Assembly (NCBI GenBank): GCA_934617065.1 | Contig: CAKTTY010000007.1 | Span: 33,339 to 97,338, forward strand | From: an uncultured Eggerthellaceae bacterium | GTDB taxonomy: Bacteria; Actinomycetota; Coriobacteriia; Coriobacteriales; Eggerthellaceae | Direction of reading: 5' to 3' | Length of the DNA: 64,000 nt | The notes under the pieces: model-generated | What the model was told of the DNA's origin: nothing | Database searches by the model: none | The model's input: only the letters and a program-made list of their open reading frames with translations | Made by a program: the position numbers and the translations under genes | Part shown: in pieces, positions 32,949 to 42,268 of the stretch | Layout of the letters: each line of letters starts with the position of its first letter | Position numbering within the stretch: position 1 is the stretch's first letter

Positions 32949-33962
32949 CTACAGGGCGGGGAACGCCATCACGAACACGGCGCCGCCTTCGGGGGCGTTG
33001 AATGCGGTTACCGTGCCGTCGAAGCTCTCTACAATTTCCTTCACGATTGCCAGTCCAAGGCCTGCGCCTCCGCTGTTGCGTGCACGCGAGGTATCGCTGC
33101 GATAGAAGCGCTTGAACAGGAGGGAAGGGTCATCTTCGATGCCGCAGCCATCGTCTTTTACAGCAACTATCGCTTGGTTGTTTACGCCGGAAAGCAAGAC
33201 GCGGACATGGCCACCTTCTTCAACATGTCGAATGGCATTATCGACCAAATTGATGATGGCCTGTTTGAGGCGATCGGTGTTGCCTAGGATATCGGGGGCA
33301 GCGCCCTCTACGCTTAAGGTGACGTTCTTGTCTTGAGCGATGGGCTCAAGCATTTCGATGACTTCTTGGGCAACGGGTGCGATATCTAAGCGCTTCAGGG
33401 CCGCTGCGGGAACGCCTTCTTTTGCGTGCTGCAGCGCCAAGAGCGAATTGGTGAGCTTTTTCAGACGTTCCGACTCGCTCAGGATGATCTCGCAGAAATG
33501 CTCGCGTGTTGACTGGGGCATATCGGGATCGAGCATCAATTCGGCATTGCCGCTGATGGCGGTGAGGGGCGTGCGGAATTCGTGGGCAACATCGCTCACG
33601 AAAGAATCCTGACGGTCCTGCACTTTGGAAAGCTCGTTGAGCTTTGCCTCGTAGGCGCGGTTCAGCTCGCGGAAATCTTCGGACAACTGGTCAACTTCGT
33701 ACAGCGCGCCTGTAGGCTCGAACACGATGCTCTTATCGCCTTCGCGGTAGGCGCGCGTTTTCTGGGCCAATTCAGTGAGCGGTTGGGCGATGAAATGCGC
33801 AATAAGCAAGCTCAAGAAATAGCAGAGGCAGGAAACAGGGATGATAAATGCCAAGATGAAGTGCGAACAGCCGAATGCCAGCACGGCAATGGCAGCCGTA
33901 ACAGAGCAGCCGAAAATAGCCAGCAAAGCGGTTAGAAAAGAAATATTGGTAAACAGCCTCAT
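32949..33962 (-). CDS. Sensor histidine kinase
   Basis: 337 aa. Two N-terminal hydrophobic helices (about 5-30 and 35-60) separated by a very short loop, then HAMP, then the phospho-acceptor motif VAHEFRTPLTAISG (His near residue 126). The ATPase domain has NLVDNAIRH, DDGCGIEDD, the F box LFKRFYR and GGAGLGLAIVKEIV. With almost no external loop it probably senses within the membrane. It forms a pair with the response regulator 117 bp upstream. Confidence 0.93.
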   Translation of the reverse strand: MRLFTNISFLTALLAIFGCSVTAAIAVLAFGCSHFILAFIIPVSCLCYFLSLLIAHFIAQPLTELAQKTRAYREGDKSIVFEPTGALYEVDQLSEDFRELNRAYEAKLNELSKVQDRQDSFVSDVAHEFRTPLTAISGNAELMLDPDMPQSTREHFCEIILSESERLKKLTNSLLALQHAKEGVPAAALKRLDIAPVAQEVIEMLEPIAQDKNVTLSVEGAAPDILGNTDRLKQAIINLVDNAIRHVEEGGHVRVLLSGVNNQAIVAVKDDGCGIEDDPSLLFKRFYRSDTSRARNSGGAGLGLAIVKEIVESFDGTVTAFNAPEGGAVFVMAFPAL

Positions 33963-33973
33963 TGAATCCCCTC

Positions 33974-34070
33974 GAAGCGGCAGACAGCGTATGCGTCAGC
34001 CTGCAAGCCTGCAGGCTGCTCAGCACCACGATGCCGGCGAAGCGGCAGATAGCGCATGCGCCGGTCTGCA
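33974..34070. repeat. Direct repeat between the two-component genes
   Basis: Two 32-nt copies, 33974-34005 and 34039-34070, share GAAGCGGCAGA, AGCG, ATGCG and CTGCA with five differences. They fill most of the 117-bp gap between regulator and kinase genes and may be operator or mRNA elements. Confidence 0.6.
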
Positions 34071-34079
34071 AACGCCCCC

Positions 34080-34772
34080 TTATTTCTTGAAGCGATAGCC
34101 GTATCCGCGCACCGTTTCAACAAGCTTCGGATCGTATCCGGCTGCTTCGATCTTATCGCGAAGGCGCTTGATGTGCGTATCGACCGTCTTTGTTTCCGTG
34201 ATAAATTCCCATCCCCATGCATCGTGGAGAAGATCTTCGCGGGAGACTACCTTGCCGGCATTGTGCATAAGGCAGCTTAGCAGCTCGAATTCACGCGGGG
34301 TGAGGTCGATGGGGCCCTTTTCGCCTTGGGCAACATGCGTGTCTTCGTTCAGGGTGATGCCGCTTGCCGTTACTTCATTCGTGGGCTGCGCACTTTCCAG
34401 GCCTTGGCTGCGACGCAGGAGGGCGCGGGTGCGCGCAAGAAGCTCGCGCACGCCGAAGGGCTTTGCGAGGTAGTCGTCGGCTCCAAGCTCGAGTCCTACG
34501 ACTTTGTTCAGTTCGCTGTCGCGCGCAGAAAGGAACAGGATGGGCGTGGTCATCTTCGCGCGGATGCGGCGGCACAGTTCGTATCCGTCGATACCGGGCA
34601 GCATAATGTCTAAAATGAACAGATCGAAGTGGTCGCTCTCTATTTTTTCGAGCGCTTCTTCGCCGTTGGAAGCCACCTCGGTGAGGTAACCTTCCTTCTG
34701 CATGGCATAGCTTACAAATTCAGTGATGGAAGGCTCATCGTCTACGATGAGTATGCGAGCGGGATTTTCCAT
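34080..34772 (-). CDS. OmpR-family response regulator
   Basis: 230 aa. Receiver domain: acidic pair in ILIVDDEPS, phospho-acceptor Asp in LFILDIMLPGIDGYEL (near 53), Lys in YLAKPFGVRELL. The C-terminal winged helix (about 133-230) ends DTHIKRLRDKIE then VRGYGYRF. ATG 34772 has GAAGGTGG 5 bases upstream; an upstream in-frame start at 34829 lacks similarity. It is the first gene of the operon with the downstream kinase. Confidence 0.95.
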   Translation of the reverse strand: MENPARILIVDDEPSITEFVSYAMQKEGYLTEVASNGEEALEKIESDHFDLFILDIMLPGIDGYELCRRIRAKMTTPILFLSARDSELNKVVGLELGADDYLAKPFGVRELLARTRALLRRSQGLESAQPTNEVTASGITLNEDTHVAQGEKGPIDLTPREFELLSCLMHNAGKVVSREDLLHDAWGWEFITETKTVDTHIKRLRDKIEAAGYDPKLVETVRGYGYRFKK

Positions 34773-34888
34773 TGCGCCACCTTCTGCGGATGCGTTAATT
34801 ACGGTTACGGCTAAGGGATTGCCGTCCAAAATCGATAGTATGGTAGCATTCGCTCGTATCGCTTAAACCTGAAGGGATTGTCAGAAAC

Positions 34889-35659
34889 ATGTTACTTGCG
34901 ATTGACGTGGGAAATACCCAAACCGTGCTCGGTGTATACGATGGCGAGCATTTGGTTCATATGTGGCGCGTGGCTACCAACGTGGACCACACCAGCGATG
35001 AGCTTCGAATAAAACTGCATGTTCTGATGGCTGCAGAAGGCGTTGATCCCAAGTGCATCGACGGCGCCATTCTGGCATCGGTGGTTCCCGCCCTTACCCA
35101 CAATTGGGAAAAGGCATGCTATCGCTCGTTTTGCGTCAAGTTGCTCGTTATTTCCGCTCAAACGGTGGGGCATCTTATCAACATGGACCAGGAGAAGTTT
35201 GCCGAATTGGGCGCCGATCGCGTAGCAGATGCTGCCGCCGCGAAATGCCTGTACGGTTCACCTGTCATTGTGGTCGACTTCGGTACCGCTACCAATATCG
35301 AGATCATCGATAAGACAGGCACGTTTGTGGGCGGCATTATTGCCCCCGGCGTCGATTCATCCATGCGCAGCCTGCTTTCCCGCGCAGCGTTGTTGCGTTC
35401 CGTAGAATTGGAAGACCCGGGCACGGCAATCGGAACCAATACGGCCGACGCGCTCAAGGTTGGCGTGGTGTACGGCGAGGCGGCTCGTGTCGACGGCTTG
35501 GTTGAGCGCGTCTTCGATCAGTTGGGTTATGAAGCCAAGGTTGTGGCAACCGGCGGCTTAGCTCACCGCATCGCCCCCGCAACGAAGCACATCGCCGAAA
35601 TCAACCTTGAACTCACTTTGCAGGGTTTGCGTATGATCTACGATGAGATTGCCCAGTAA
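34889..35659 (+). CDS. coaX: Type III pantothenate kinase
   Basis: 256 aa, ASKHA fold. LLAIDVGNTQTVLGVYD is the phosphate-1 motif, ELGADRVADAAAA and VVDFGTATNIEII the catalytic Asp and phosphate-2 regions, and IAPGVDSSMRSL the adenosine/pantothenate segment. It phosphorylates pantothenate, the first step of coenzyme A synthesis. It uses the first ATG 34889 after AAGGGATTG. The next gene, fhs, begins 48 bp later, and the two may be co-transcribed. Confidence 0.95.
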   Translation: MLLAIDVGNTQTVLGVYDGEHLVHMWRVATNVDHTSDELRIKLHVLMAAEGVDPKCIDGAILASVVPALTHNWEKACYRSFCVKLLVISAQTVGHLINMDQEKFAELGADRVADAAAAKCLYGSPVIVVDFGTATNIEIIDKTGTFVGGIIAPGVDSSMRSLLSRAALLRSVELEDPGTAIGTNTADALKVGVVYGEAARVDGLVERVFDQLGYEAKVVATGGLAHRIAPATKHIAEINLELTLQGLRMIYDEIAQ

Positions 35660-35707
35660 AAACCAGTAGGACAGAGCAATAAGCCAAGAAGAGGAAGCGA
35701 ACTGTTT

Positions 35708-37375
35708 ATGCTGACAGATATCGAAATCGCGCAGGCGGCAACGCCTTGCCCCATTACCGAAATCGCTGAAAAGGCAGGTATCTCGGAAGAGTACCTCGAG
35801 TGCTACGGCAAAACCAAGGCAAAGGTTGACTACAACCTACTCCGCAATGAAGACCACAAGCCTGGCAAGTTGGTGCTGGTTACTGCAATCAACCCCACCG
35901 CTGCAGGCGAAGGCAAAACCACCACGACGGTCGGCTTGGGCGATGCCCTTTCCCGCTTGGGCAAGAAGACGGTAATCGCTTTGCGCGAGCCTAGCTTGGG
36001 ACCGGTATTCGGCATCAAGGGCGGCGCCGCAGGCGGCGGCTATTCCCAGGTAATCCCCATGGAAGAAATCAACCTGCATTTCACAGGCGACTTCCACGCT
36101 ATTGGCGCGGCAAACAATTTGCTTGCCGCTTTGCTTGATGCCCATATCCACAATGGCAACGAGCTTGGTATCGACGTTCGCCGCATTACGTGGAAGCGCG
36201 TTGTCGACATGAACGACCGCCAGCTGCGCAACATCGTGTGCGGTTTGGGCGGCAAGGCTAATGGCGTTCCTCGTGAAGACGGCTTCGATATTACGGTTGC
36301 TTCCGAGGTTATGGCCATCTTCTGCTTGGCAACCTCCATCACCGACCTGAAAGAGCGCCTGGGCCGCATTGTTGTTGGCTATACCCGCGACGATAAGCCC
36401 GTTACTGCCCATGATCTTCATGCTGAAGGCGCTATGGCGGCGCTTTTGAAGGACGCGCTGAAGCCCAATCTGGTGCAGACGCTCGAAGGAACCCCTGCAT
36501 TCGTGCACGGCGGCCCCTTCGCCAACATCGCACACGGCTGCAATTCCATCATGGCAACCAACATGGCTCTTGCTCTGGGCGATTATGCGGTAACCGAGGC
36601 TGGCTTCGGTGCCGACCTGGGAGCCGAGAAGTTCTTGGACATCAAGTGTCGTCTTGCGGGCTTGAAGCCTGATGCTGTTGTAGTGGTTGCCACGGTTCGT
36701 GCGCTGAAGAACCATGGCGGCGTTGCCAAGGCAGATCTGAATGAGGAAAACCTCGAAGCGCTGGAAAAGGGTCTTCCCAACCTGCTTCAGCATGTGGAAA
36801 ACATTACCAAGGTGTTCGGCCTTCCATGCGTTGTCGCTATCAACGAATTCCCCACTGACACCCAGGCGGAAATCGACTTGGTTCGCGCCAAGTGCCAGGA
36901 GCTCGGTGTTAACGTTGCCCTTTCCCAGGTTTGGGCAAAAGGCGGCGAAGGCGGCGTAGAGCTTGCCGAAGAAGTTATGCGTCTGTGCGAGCAGGAAAGC
37001 TCTCTCACCTTCACTTATGAAGACGAGATGGGCCTCGCGGAAAAGATCGAGGCAGTTGCCAAGCGCATTTACCATGCGGATGGGGTAGACTTTGCTCCGG
37101 CTGCGAAGAAGGAAATCAAGCAGCTCGAAGAATTGGGCTTCGGATCTATGCCGGTTTGTATGGCGAAAACCCAGTACAGCTTCTCTGACGATGCTGCACT
37201 GCTTGGCGCTCCGCGCAATTTCCGCATCACGGTTCGTCAGGTCAAGGTATCTGCAGGCGCTGGCTTTGTTGTTGCCCTTACTGGTAATGTCATGACCATG
37301 CCAGGTTTGGGCAAGGCTCCTGCTGCCTTTAAGATCGACGTTGATGAAACGGGCAAGATCTCTGGCTTGTTCTAA
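35708..37375 (+). CDS. fhs: Formate--tetrahydrofolate ligase
   Basis: 555 aa, usual length. [19 protein letters not shown] carries the P-loop-like ATP site near residue 64. The enzyme activates formate on tetrahydrofolate using ATP, feeding the methyl branch of one-carbon metabolism (Wood-Ljungdahl-type or purine/serine supply). MTRAxx-type ends are well conserved and the C terminus ends [19 protein letters not shown]. It is followed by fchA and folD, forming a contiguous one-carbon operon. Confidence 0.97.
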   Translation: MLTDIEIAQAATPCPITEIAEKAGISEEYLECYGKTKAKVDYNLLRNEDHKPGKLVLVTAINPTAAGEGKTTTTVGLGDALSRLGKKTVIALREPSLGPVFGIKGGAAGGGYSQVIPMEEINLHFTGDFHAIGAANNLLAALLDAHIHNGNELGIDVRRITWKRVVDMNDRQLRNIVCGLGGKANGVPREDGFDITVASEVMAIFCLATSITDLKERLGRIVVGYTRDDKPVTAHDLHAEGAMAALLKDALKPNLVQTLEGTPAFVHGGPFANIAHGCNSIMATNMALALGDYAVTEAGFGADLGAEKFLDIKCRLAGLKPDAVVVVATVRALKNHGGVAKADLNEENLEALEKGLPNLLQHVENITKVFGLPCVVAINEFPTDTQAEIDLVRAKCQELGVNVALSQVWAKGGEGGVELAEEVMRLCEQESSLTFTYEDEMGLAEKIEAVAKRIYHADGVDFAPAAKKEIKQLEELGFGSMPVCMAKTQYSFSDDAALLGAPRNFRITVRQVKVSAGAGFVVALTGNVMTMPGLGKAPAAFKIDVDETGKISGLF

Positions 37376-37414
37376 GCTGTTAGAAAATAGCTGGAAATAC
37401 TGGAAAGGTATTAT

Positions 37415-37440
37415 CGGGCTGGCGCAGGTGCGCTGGCCCG
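37415..37440 (+). other. Hairpin between fhs and fchA
   Basis: CGGGC-TG-GCGC pairs with GCGC-TG-GCCCG around AGGT, with a 2x2 internal loop and a TATCATTG tail. It could modulate read-through within the operon. Confidence 0.35.
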
Positions 37441-37477
37441 TATCATTGTTGTAGGCAATAAACGATTAGGAAACATC

Positions 37478-38092
37478 TTGAGCGAGTGGACATTAATTGA
37501 CGAGGTTGCTGCTGGCACCCCGACTCCTGGTGGCGGCGCAGCCGCTGCATATGTGGGGGCCTTGGGATCGGCGTTGAATTCCATGGTGGGAAACCTGACG
37601 GTTGGCAAGAAAAGCTACGCCGACGTGGAAGACCAGGTGAAGGAATGTCTGTCACAGCTTCAGCAGGTGCGCGAAGAGCTTCTTGCCTTGTCGAAGAAGG
37701 ACTCCGAGGCATTTGCCCCTTTGGCGGCATGCTTCAAGATGCCCCGTGCCACCGAAGAAGAAAAGGCGCAGCGCGCCGAAGCAATGCAGAAGGCGCTTAT
37801 CGATGCTATCGAAGTGCCCTTGTCGATTATGAAAGCATGCGCTCGCGTTATCGATCTTTCCGATTTTATGGCTCATAATGGCTCAAAGATGGCGCTTTCC
37901 GATGTTGCCACGGGTGTTTCCTTTGCGAAGGGAGCGCTTAAGGGCGCTGCCCTGAACATCTTCGTCAATGCGAAAATGCTTGAGGATCGTGAGCTTGCGA
38001 AGCGTTACACTGACGAAACGGAATGTCTCATTATTGAATGGGGCAAGCGTGCCGATGATATTTACGTATTTGTGTTGGAGGGACTCAGATAA
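37478..38092 (+). CDS. fchA: Methenyltetrahydrofolate cyclohydrolase (FchA family)
   Basis: 204 aa. GTPTPGGGAAAAYVGALGSA is the formiminotransferase-cyclodeaminase C-terminal-domain signature, and helical segments follow. Such stand-alone proteins act as 5,10-methenyl-THF cyclohydrolase in acetogens and purinolytic clostridia. TTG 37478 was chosen as start (AGGA upstream, SEWTLIDEVAAGTPTPG begins the family similarity). It is 2 bases before folD. See the folD entry, which appears to lack cyclohydrolase residues. Confidence 0.88.
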   Translation: MSEWTLIDEVAAGTPTPGGGAAAAYVGALGSALNSMVGNLTVGKKSYADVEDQVKECLSQLQQVREELLALSKKDSEAFAPLAACFKMPRATEEEKAQRAEAMQKALIDAIEVPLSIMKACARVIDLSDFMAHNGSKMALSDVATGVSFAKGALKGAALNIFVNAKMLEDRELAKRYTDETECLIIEWGKRADDIYVFVLEGLR

Positions 38093-38094
38093 GT

Positions 38095-38946
38095 ATGACC
38101 CGCATTTTGAAATCGAAACCAGTTACCGATGCGATTGCCGCTGATCTTGCTCATCGTGTTGAGCGCCTGAAGATCTTGGGTATCGAACCTACGCTCGCCA
38201 TCGTTCGTGTGGGGTCTCGCCCCGACGACCTGAGCTACGAGCGAACCGCCTGCAAGCGCGCAAAGGCTTTGGGCCTGACCACGCGTGTGTTCGAGCTCGA
38301 TGAAAAGGTTTCTCAGGAAAAGCTGCTCTTGCAAATCCGCCGCATCAACGCCGATTCAAGCATCCACGGCTGTTTGGTGTTCCGTCCCCTTCCCTCTGAA
38401 ATGGAAGACAAGCTTGTTTGCGATGAGCTTGCTATGGCGAAAGACATCGACGGCGTTTCCACGGCATCGCTCGGTGCGGTTTTCACCGACGCCAAGGAAG
38501 GTTTCGCTCCTAGCACTGCAGAAGCTTGCGTAAGGGCGCTCGACTTTTACGATATCCCCGTAGAGGGCAAGCATGTGGTTGTTGTTGGCCGCAGCCTCGT
38601 GGTAGGCAAACCCGTTGCTATGTTGCTGCTTCGTCGCAATGCCAGCGTGACCATCTGCCATTCCCGCACGGAAGATCTGCCCAAGATCATGCGCACGGCG
38701 GACATCGTTATTTGTGCAACAGGCCGCGCACGCGCCTTTGACGCATCCTGTTTCCGTGAGGGCCAGACGGTTTTGGACGTCGGCATCAACTTCGACAAGG
38801 ACGGCAACCTGTGTGGCGACGTTGACTATGAATCGGTGGAGCCTATTGTCGATGCCATCACCCCGGTTCCCGGCGGCCTCGGCTCTGTTACCACCTCTAT
38901 AACGATGGAACATACGGTTTCTGCCGCAGAAAAGACCATCAGGTAG
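38095..38946 (+). CDS. folD: Methylenetetrahydrofolate dehydrogenase (FolD) lacking cyclohydrolase residues
   Basis: 283 aa, family length. The Rossmann part has VVVVGRSLVVGKPVAMLLL and TPVPGGLGSVT, and KDIDGVS supplies the conserved Asp. In bifunctional FolD a Lys follows the Tyr by four positions (YVxxK) and a Gln occurs in LVQLPLP; here the aligned segments are YERTACK (Ala in place of Lys) and LVFRPLP (Phe in place of Gln). These residues serve cyclohydrolase catalysis, so this copy is probably dehydrogenase-only, with FchA taking the other step. Confidence 0.88.
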   Translation: MTRILKSKPVTDAIAADLAHRVERLKILGIEPTLAIVRVGSRPDDLSYERTACKRAKALGLTTRVFELDEKVSQEKLLLQIRRINADSSIHGCLVFRPLPSEMEDKLVCDELAMAKDIDGVSTASLGAVFTDAKEGFAPSTAEACVRALDFYDIPVEGKHVVVVGRSLVVGKPVAMLLLRRNASVTICHSRTEDLPKIMRTADIVICATGRARAFDASCFREGQTVLDVGINFDKDGNLCGDVDYESVEPIVDAITPVPGGLGSVTTSITMEHTVSAAEKTIR

Positions 38947-38993
38947 TTCCGCCCGCCATCAAATGCGCATGCATGGGCGCTAAAGTGCCAAAC

Positions 38994-39030
38994 CGCCCAA
39001 TGGGGGTTGTCCTCATTGGGCGTTCTTGTT
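38994..39030 (+). terminator. Terminator of the one-carbon operon
   Basis: CGCCCAATG pairs with CATTGGGCG around an 11-nt loop, followed by TTCTTGTT. It separates folD from tsaE. Confidence 0.65.
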
Positions 39031-39057
39031 AGGTCTTGCTTTCCGGAGGGAATATTT

Positions 39058-39537
39058 ATGTCCGACAAATGGGTTGAAATAGCGCGCAGCTCTTCGGTAG
39101 AGAATACGCAGGCTTGCGCGGCGGCGTTGGCTGGCGTGCTTGACGCAGGTGCTGTTGTGACGCTTGACGGCGACCTGGGCGCGGGGAAAACGCACTTTAC
39201 CCAGGGGTTGGCGGCTGCCTTGGGCGTTGCGCAGGCGATAACGAGTCCCACCTTCAATTTGGTGGTCGAATACACCGATGGACGTATCCCCCTGTATCAT
39301 TTCGATCTGTATCGCCTCGATTCTCCCGATCAATTGGAAGACTTGGCGTTTTACGAATACGTCGAAGGCGATGGCGTTTCCTGCATCGAGTGGGCTTCGA
39401 AGTTTCCCGAAGAAATGCCGGAAGATCGGCTCGAGGTGTATCTTTCCGTCGAGGGCGAAGGCGTTCGGGCGATCCGGGCATGTGCCCACGGATCGGCCGA
39501 AGCAATGCTTCAGGGCTGGCAGGCTGCGTTGGCTTAG
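39058..39537 (+). CDS. tsaE: tRNA threonylcarbamoyladenosine biosynthesis ATPase TsaE
   Basis: 159 aa. Walker [14 protein letters not shown] near residue 38, followed by [10 protein letters not shown] and [21 protein letters not shown], all standard TsaE features. The ATPase drives turnover of TsaB-TsaD complexes that make t6A at A37 of ANN-decoding tRNAs. ATG 39058 follows GGAGGGAATATTT. Its partner subunits are encoded next as a fusion. Confidence 0.94.
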   Translation: MSDKWVEIARSSSVENTQACAAALAGVLDAGAVVTLDGDLGAGKTHFTQGLAAALGVAQAITSPTFNLVVEYTDGRIPLYHFDLYRLDSPDQLEDLAFYEYVEGDGVSCIEWASKFPEEMPEDRLEVYLSVEGEGVRAIRACAHGSAEAMLQGWQAALA

Positions 39538-39718
39538 TTTTTGCCAGGCGCGTTCTTTTCGGAAGGATTGCGCCTGGCTTTTCTGTTTTCAGGGGCATGC
39601 GCTAGGATAGCTAGCGAAAGAAAACCAGCATCAAGCGTCGCTCGCTCATCCCGTGTCGCCTCCGTTGCTTTTGGGGAGGCGTTTTCGGCGGCCGCAATGC
39701 AATAAGAACAGGATTCGC

Positions 39719-42124
39719 ATGAACAACTACGTAGTTGCTTTCGACACGGCAAATGAAATGATCTCCTTGGGGATAGGTCTTCTCGATCGTGCCAAGAAGA
39801 CTATCGAATGCGTCGCCTCGCGCGAGGTTGGTGCGTTTCGCGCATCGAACGTTAAGCTTTTGCCCGAAATCGATGCCCTGTTGGCGGACACGGGCATTTC
39901 GCGCGGCGACGTTTCATGCGTGGTGTGCGGTCGTGGCCCCGGTTCGTTTACTGGTGTGCGCATCTGCCTTGCCAGCGCCAAGGGTGTCGCCATCGGTTTG
40001 GGCGTGCCGTTGTTCGGCGTTTCCACCTCAGACGCTCAGGCATGGCAGCAGTGGGCCAGCGGGGTTCGCGGCTCGGTGGTGGTGCTGGGTGATGCGATGC
40101 GCAAAGAGGTCTATCCCGTTCGCTACCACGTCTCCGACTGCGGCATTGAGCGCCTGAACTCCGATACCGTTATGAAGGCGGCTGCTCTGCCCGAATGGCT
40201 GGGAAGCGGAAGCGATCAGCGCATCGTGGGTGATGCGCTGAAAAAATACTCCGACCTGTGCGAAGACTGCGGCAGCGTTGCGGGTGAAGAAGAGCGCTAC
40301 CCAACAGGTGCCGGCCTTCTTCTTGCGGCACAGGAGGCTTGGGCGAAGGGCTCGTTCGACCCCGACGATGGTGCACTGGGTGACCCTTGTGTGCTTCTTC
40401 CCGTGTACACGCGCCTTTCTGATGCCGAAGAACATGAGCGCATCAAATTTGCCAAGCAGGATGCCGAAGCCAACGCCGTTGAAGCGAAGGACCTTGAGTC
40501 GGGCGTGCAAGGCGGATCGGTGATTCGCTATCAGCCGCTTGAGGCAGCATGGGTGCCTGCGGTTGCTGCCATGGAATCGCAGGTTATGGGCACCGATGCT
40601 TGGAACGATGCCCAGATTCTCGACGAATTGCCCCGCCCCGACCGTACGTGGTGGGCGGCGTTTGAGGTTGCCGATACGCGTAAGCGCACGGTGAACGTCG
40701 GCGAAGCGAAGCTGGTGGGTTATGCCGGTGGCTGGATAAACGATGGTCAGGTGCAGTTGCTGAAGGTGGCGTCCGATCCAGCTTATAGGCGTCAAGGTAT
40801 TGCGCAAGAGCTTTTGGCGCACATTGCCCTTGATGCGCGCGATTTGGGCGCAAAGGAAATGACCCTAGAAGTTCGCGCGTCGAATACGGGCGCGCATGCC
40901 TTCTATGAGCGTTTGGGCTTGAAAAATATCGGTATTCGCCCGCGTTATTATTCCGATGGGGAAAACGCCTGCATCTACGAAGGGCCGCTCCCTCTTTCCG
41001 AGCATGATGTTGCCGGTATGGAGTTGCGTTTGAATGCTGCAGCTGCACACGCGGGCGAAGCTGCGGGAGATCGCGTGCCACTTGAAGGCAAGCTCATCTT
41101 GGCTATCGAATCTTCGTGCGACGAAACGGCAGCAGCGCTTATCGACGAAGCGGGAACCATTGTTTCTGATGTGGTTGCTTCTCAGATTGATTTTCATTCC
41201 CGTTTCGGCGGGGTAGTACCTGAAATTGCCAGCCGCAAGCACATCGAAGCTATCGGTGGAGTGGTGATCGAGTGCTTGGCCCAAGCGCGCGAGCGCACAG
41301 GCAGGGCCGATCTTTCTTGGGGCGATTTGGCCGCTGTTTCAGTAACCTATGCGCCTGGTTTGGTTGGTGCCTTGGTTGTGGGTGCGGCATTCGCGAAGGG
41401 TTTGGCCTGGGCTTGCGATGTGCCGCTTATCGGCGTGAACCACCTGGAGGGTCATCTGTACGCGAACAAGATCGCCTGCCCTGACATCAAGCCGCCCATG
41501 GTGGTTTCGCTCGTTTCGGGCGGCCACACCATGTTGGTGCATGTGAAAGATTGGGGCAGCTATGAAACCATGGGTTCAACGCTCGACGATGCGGTAGGAG
41601 AGGCCTTCGACAAGGTGGCAAAGGCAATGGGGCTGGGGTATCCTGGCGGCCCGCTCATTTCTGCTTTGGCCGAAAAGGGCAACCCTAAGGCTGTTCGCTT
41701 CCCTCGCGCGCTGATGCATTCGGGCGATTTGCAGTTCTCGCTTTCAGGCTTGAAGACCTCGGTTATGACCTACTTGCAAAAAGAACAGCAGGCGGGCCGT
41801 GAGATCAATCAGGCTGATGTGGCGGCAAGCTTTCAGGCTGCAGTTATCGATGTTCAAGTGTCCAAGGCCCGTACAGCGCTTCGTCAGACGGGCGCAAAGG
41901 AGTTTTGCCTGGGCGGTGGCGTTGCCGCCAACCCTGAACTGCGTCATGCTTACGAGGCTATGTGCCATCAGCTTGGCGTGCGTTTAACCATGCCGCCGCT
42001 TTCTGCTTGCACGGACAACGCTGCCATGATTGCCCTGGTGGCGCTCGACCGCTATAAGCAGGGCAAGTTCTTTGGCTTGGATTGCGATGTGAAAGCCCAC
42101 GCTCCGCTCGACGAGGCGTACTAG
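39719..42124 (+). CDS. tsaBD: TsaB-RimI-TsaD triple fusion
   Basis: 801 aa. Residues 1 to about 245 are TsaB (VAFDTANEMISLGIG, CGRGPGSFTGVRI), about 265-430 are a RimI-type GNAT acetyltransferase (VASDPAYRRQGIAQELL, FYERLGLKNIGIRPRYY), and about 455-801 are TsaD/Kae1 (LAIESSCDETAAALI, metal-binding HLEGHLYA, SACTDNAAMI). TsaD transfers threonylcarbamoyl to tRNA A37, TsaB is its partner, and RimI acetylates ribosomal protein N termini. Normally these are three genes; all active-site motifs remain visible. ATG 39719 follows AGGA. Confidence 0.95.
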   Translation: MNNYVVAFDTANEMISLGIGLLDRAKKTIECVASREVGAFRASNVKLLPEIDALLADTGISRGDVSCVVCGRGPGSFTGVRICLASAKGVAIGLGVPLFGVSTSDAQAWQQWASGVRGSVVVLGDAMRKEVYPVRYHVSDCGIERLNSDTVMKAAALPEWLGSGSDQRIVGDALKKYSDLCEDCGSVAGEEERYPTGAGLLLAAQEAWAKGSFDPDDGALGDPCVLLPVYTRLSDAEEHERIKFAKQDAEANAVEAKDLESGVQGGSVIRYQPLEAAWVPAVAAMESQVMGTDAWNDAQILDELPRPDRTWWAAFEVADTRKRTVNVGEAKLVGYAGGWINDGQVQLLKVASDPAYRRQGIAQELLAHIALDARDLGAKEMTLEVRASNTGAHAFYERLGLKNIGIRPRYYSDGENACIYEGPLPLSEHDVAGMELRLNAAAAHAGEAAGDRVPLEGKLILAIESSCDETAAALIDEAGTIVSDVVASQIDFHSRFGGVVPEIASRKHIEAIGGVVIECLAQARERTGRADLSWGDLAAVSVTYAPGLVGALVVGAAFAKGLAWACDVPLIGVNHLEGHLYANKIACPDIKPPMVVSLVSGGHTMLVHVKDWGSYETMGSTLDDAVGEAFDKVAKAMGLGYPGGPLISALAEKGNPKAVRFPRALMHSGDLQFSLSGLKTSVMTYLQKEQQAGREINQADVAASFQAAVIDVQVSKARTALRQTGAKEFCLGGGVAANPELRHAYEAMCHQLGVRLTMPPLSACTDNAAMIALVALDRYKQGKFFGLDCDVKAHAPLDEAY

Positions 42125-42205
42125 GTTCTGTTTCTTGGGTCCTGGTTGACGGGACATATTAGTCAGGGCTCGGGACTGCCCGTCGCATACGGGGAACGCA
42201 ACGTG

Positions 42206-42236
42206 TTCGCAGCCTCGGTGTCCTCTTCGGTATAAT
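42206..42236 (+). promoter_or_regulatory. Candidate promoter for the flavin reductase gene
   Basis: TATAAT at 42231-42236 is a consensus -10 box 33 bp before the ATG. TTCGCA (42206-42211) at 19-bp spacing is a weak -35. Confidence 0.4.
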
Positions 42237-42268
42237 CGATCGCGAAAACACGCGTAAAGGAGATTGGT

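Noticed and set aside
35837..37075. A 412-codon minus-strand frame opposite fhs
   Set aside because: Shadow of fhs, no start signal and no recognisable domain.
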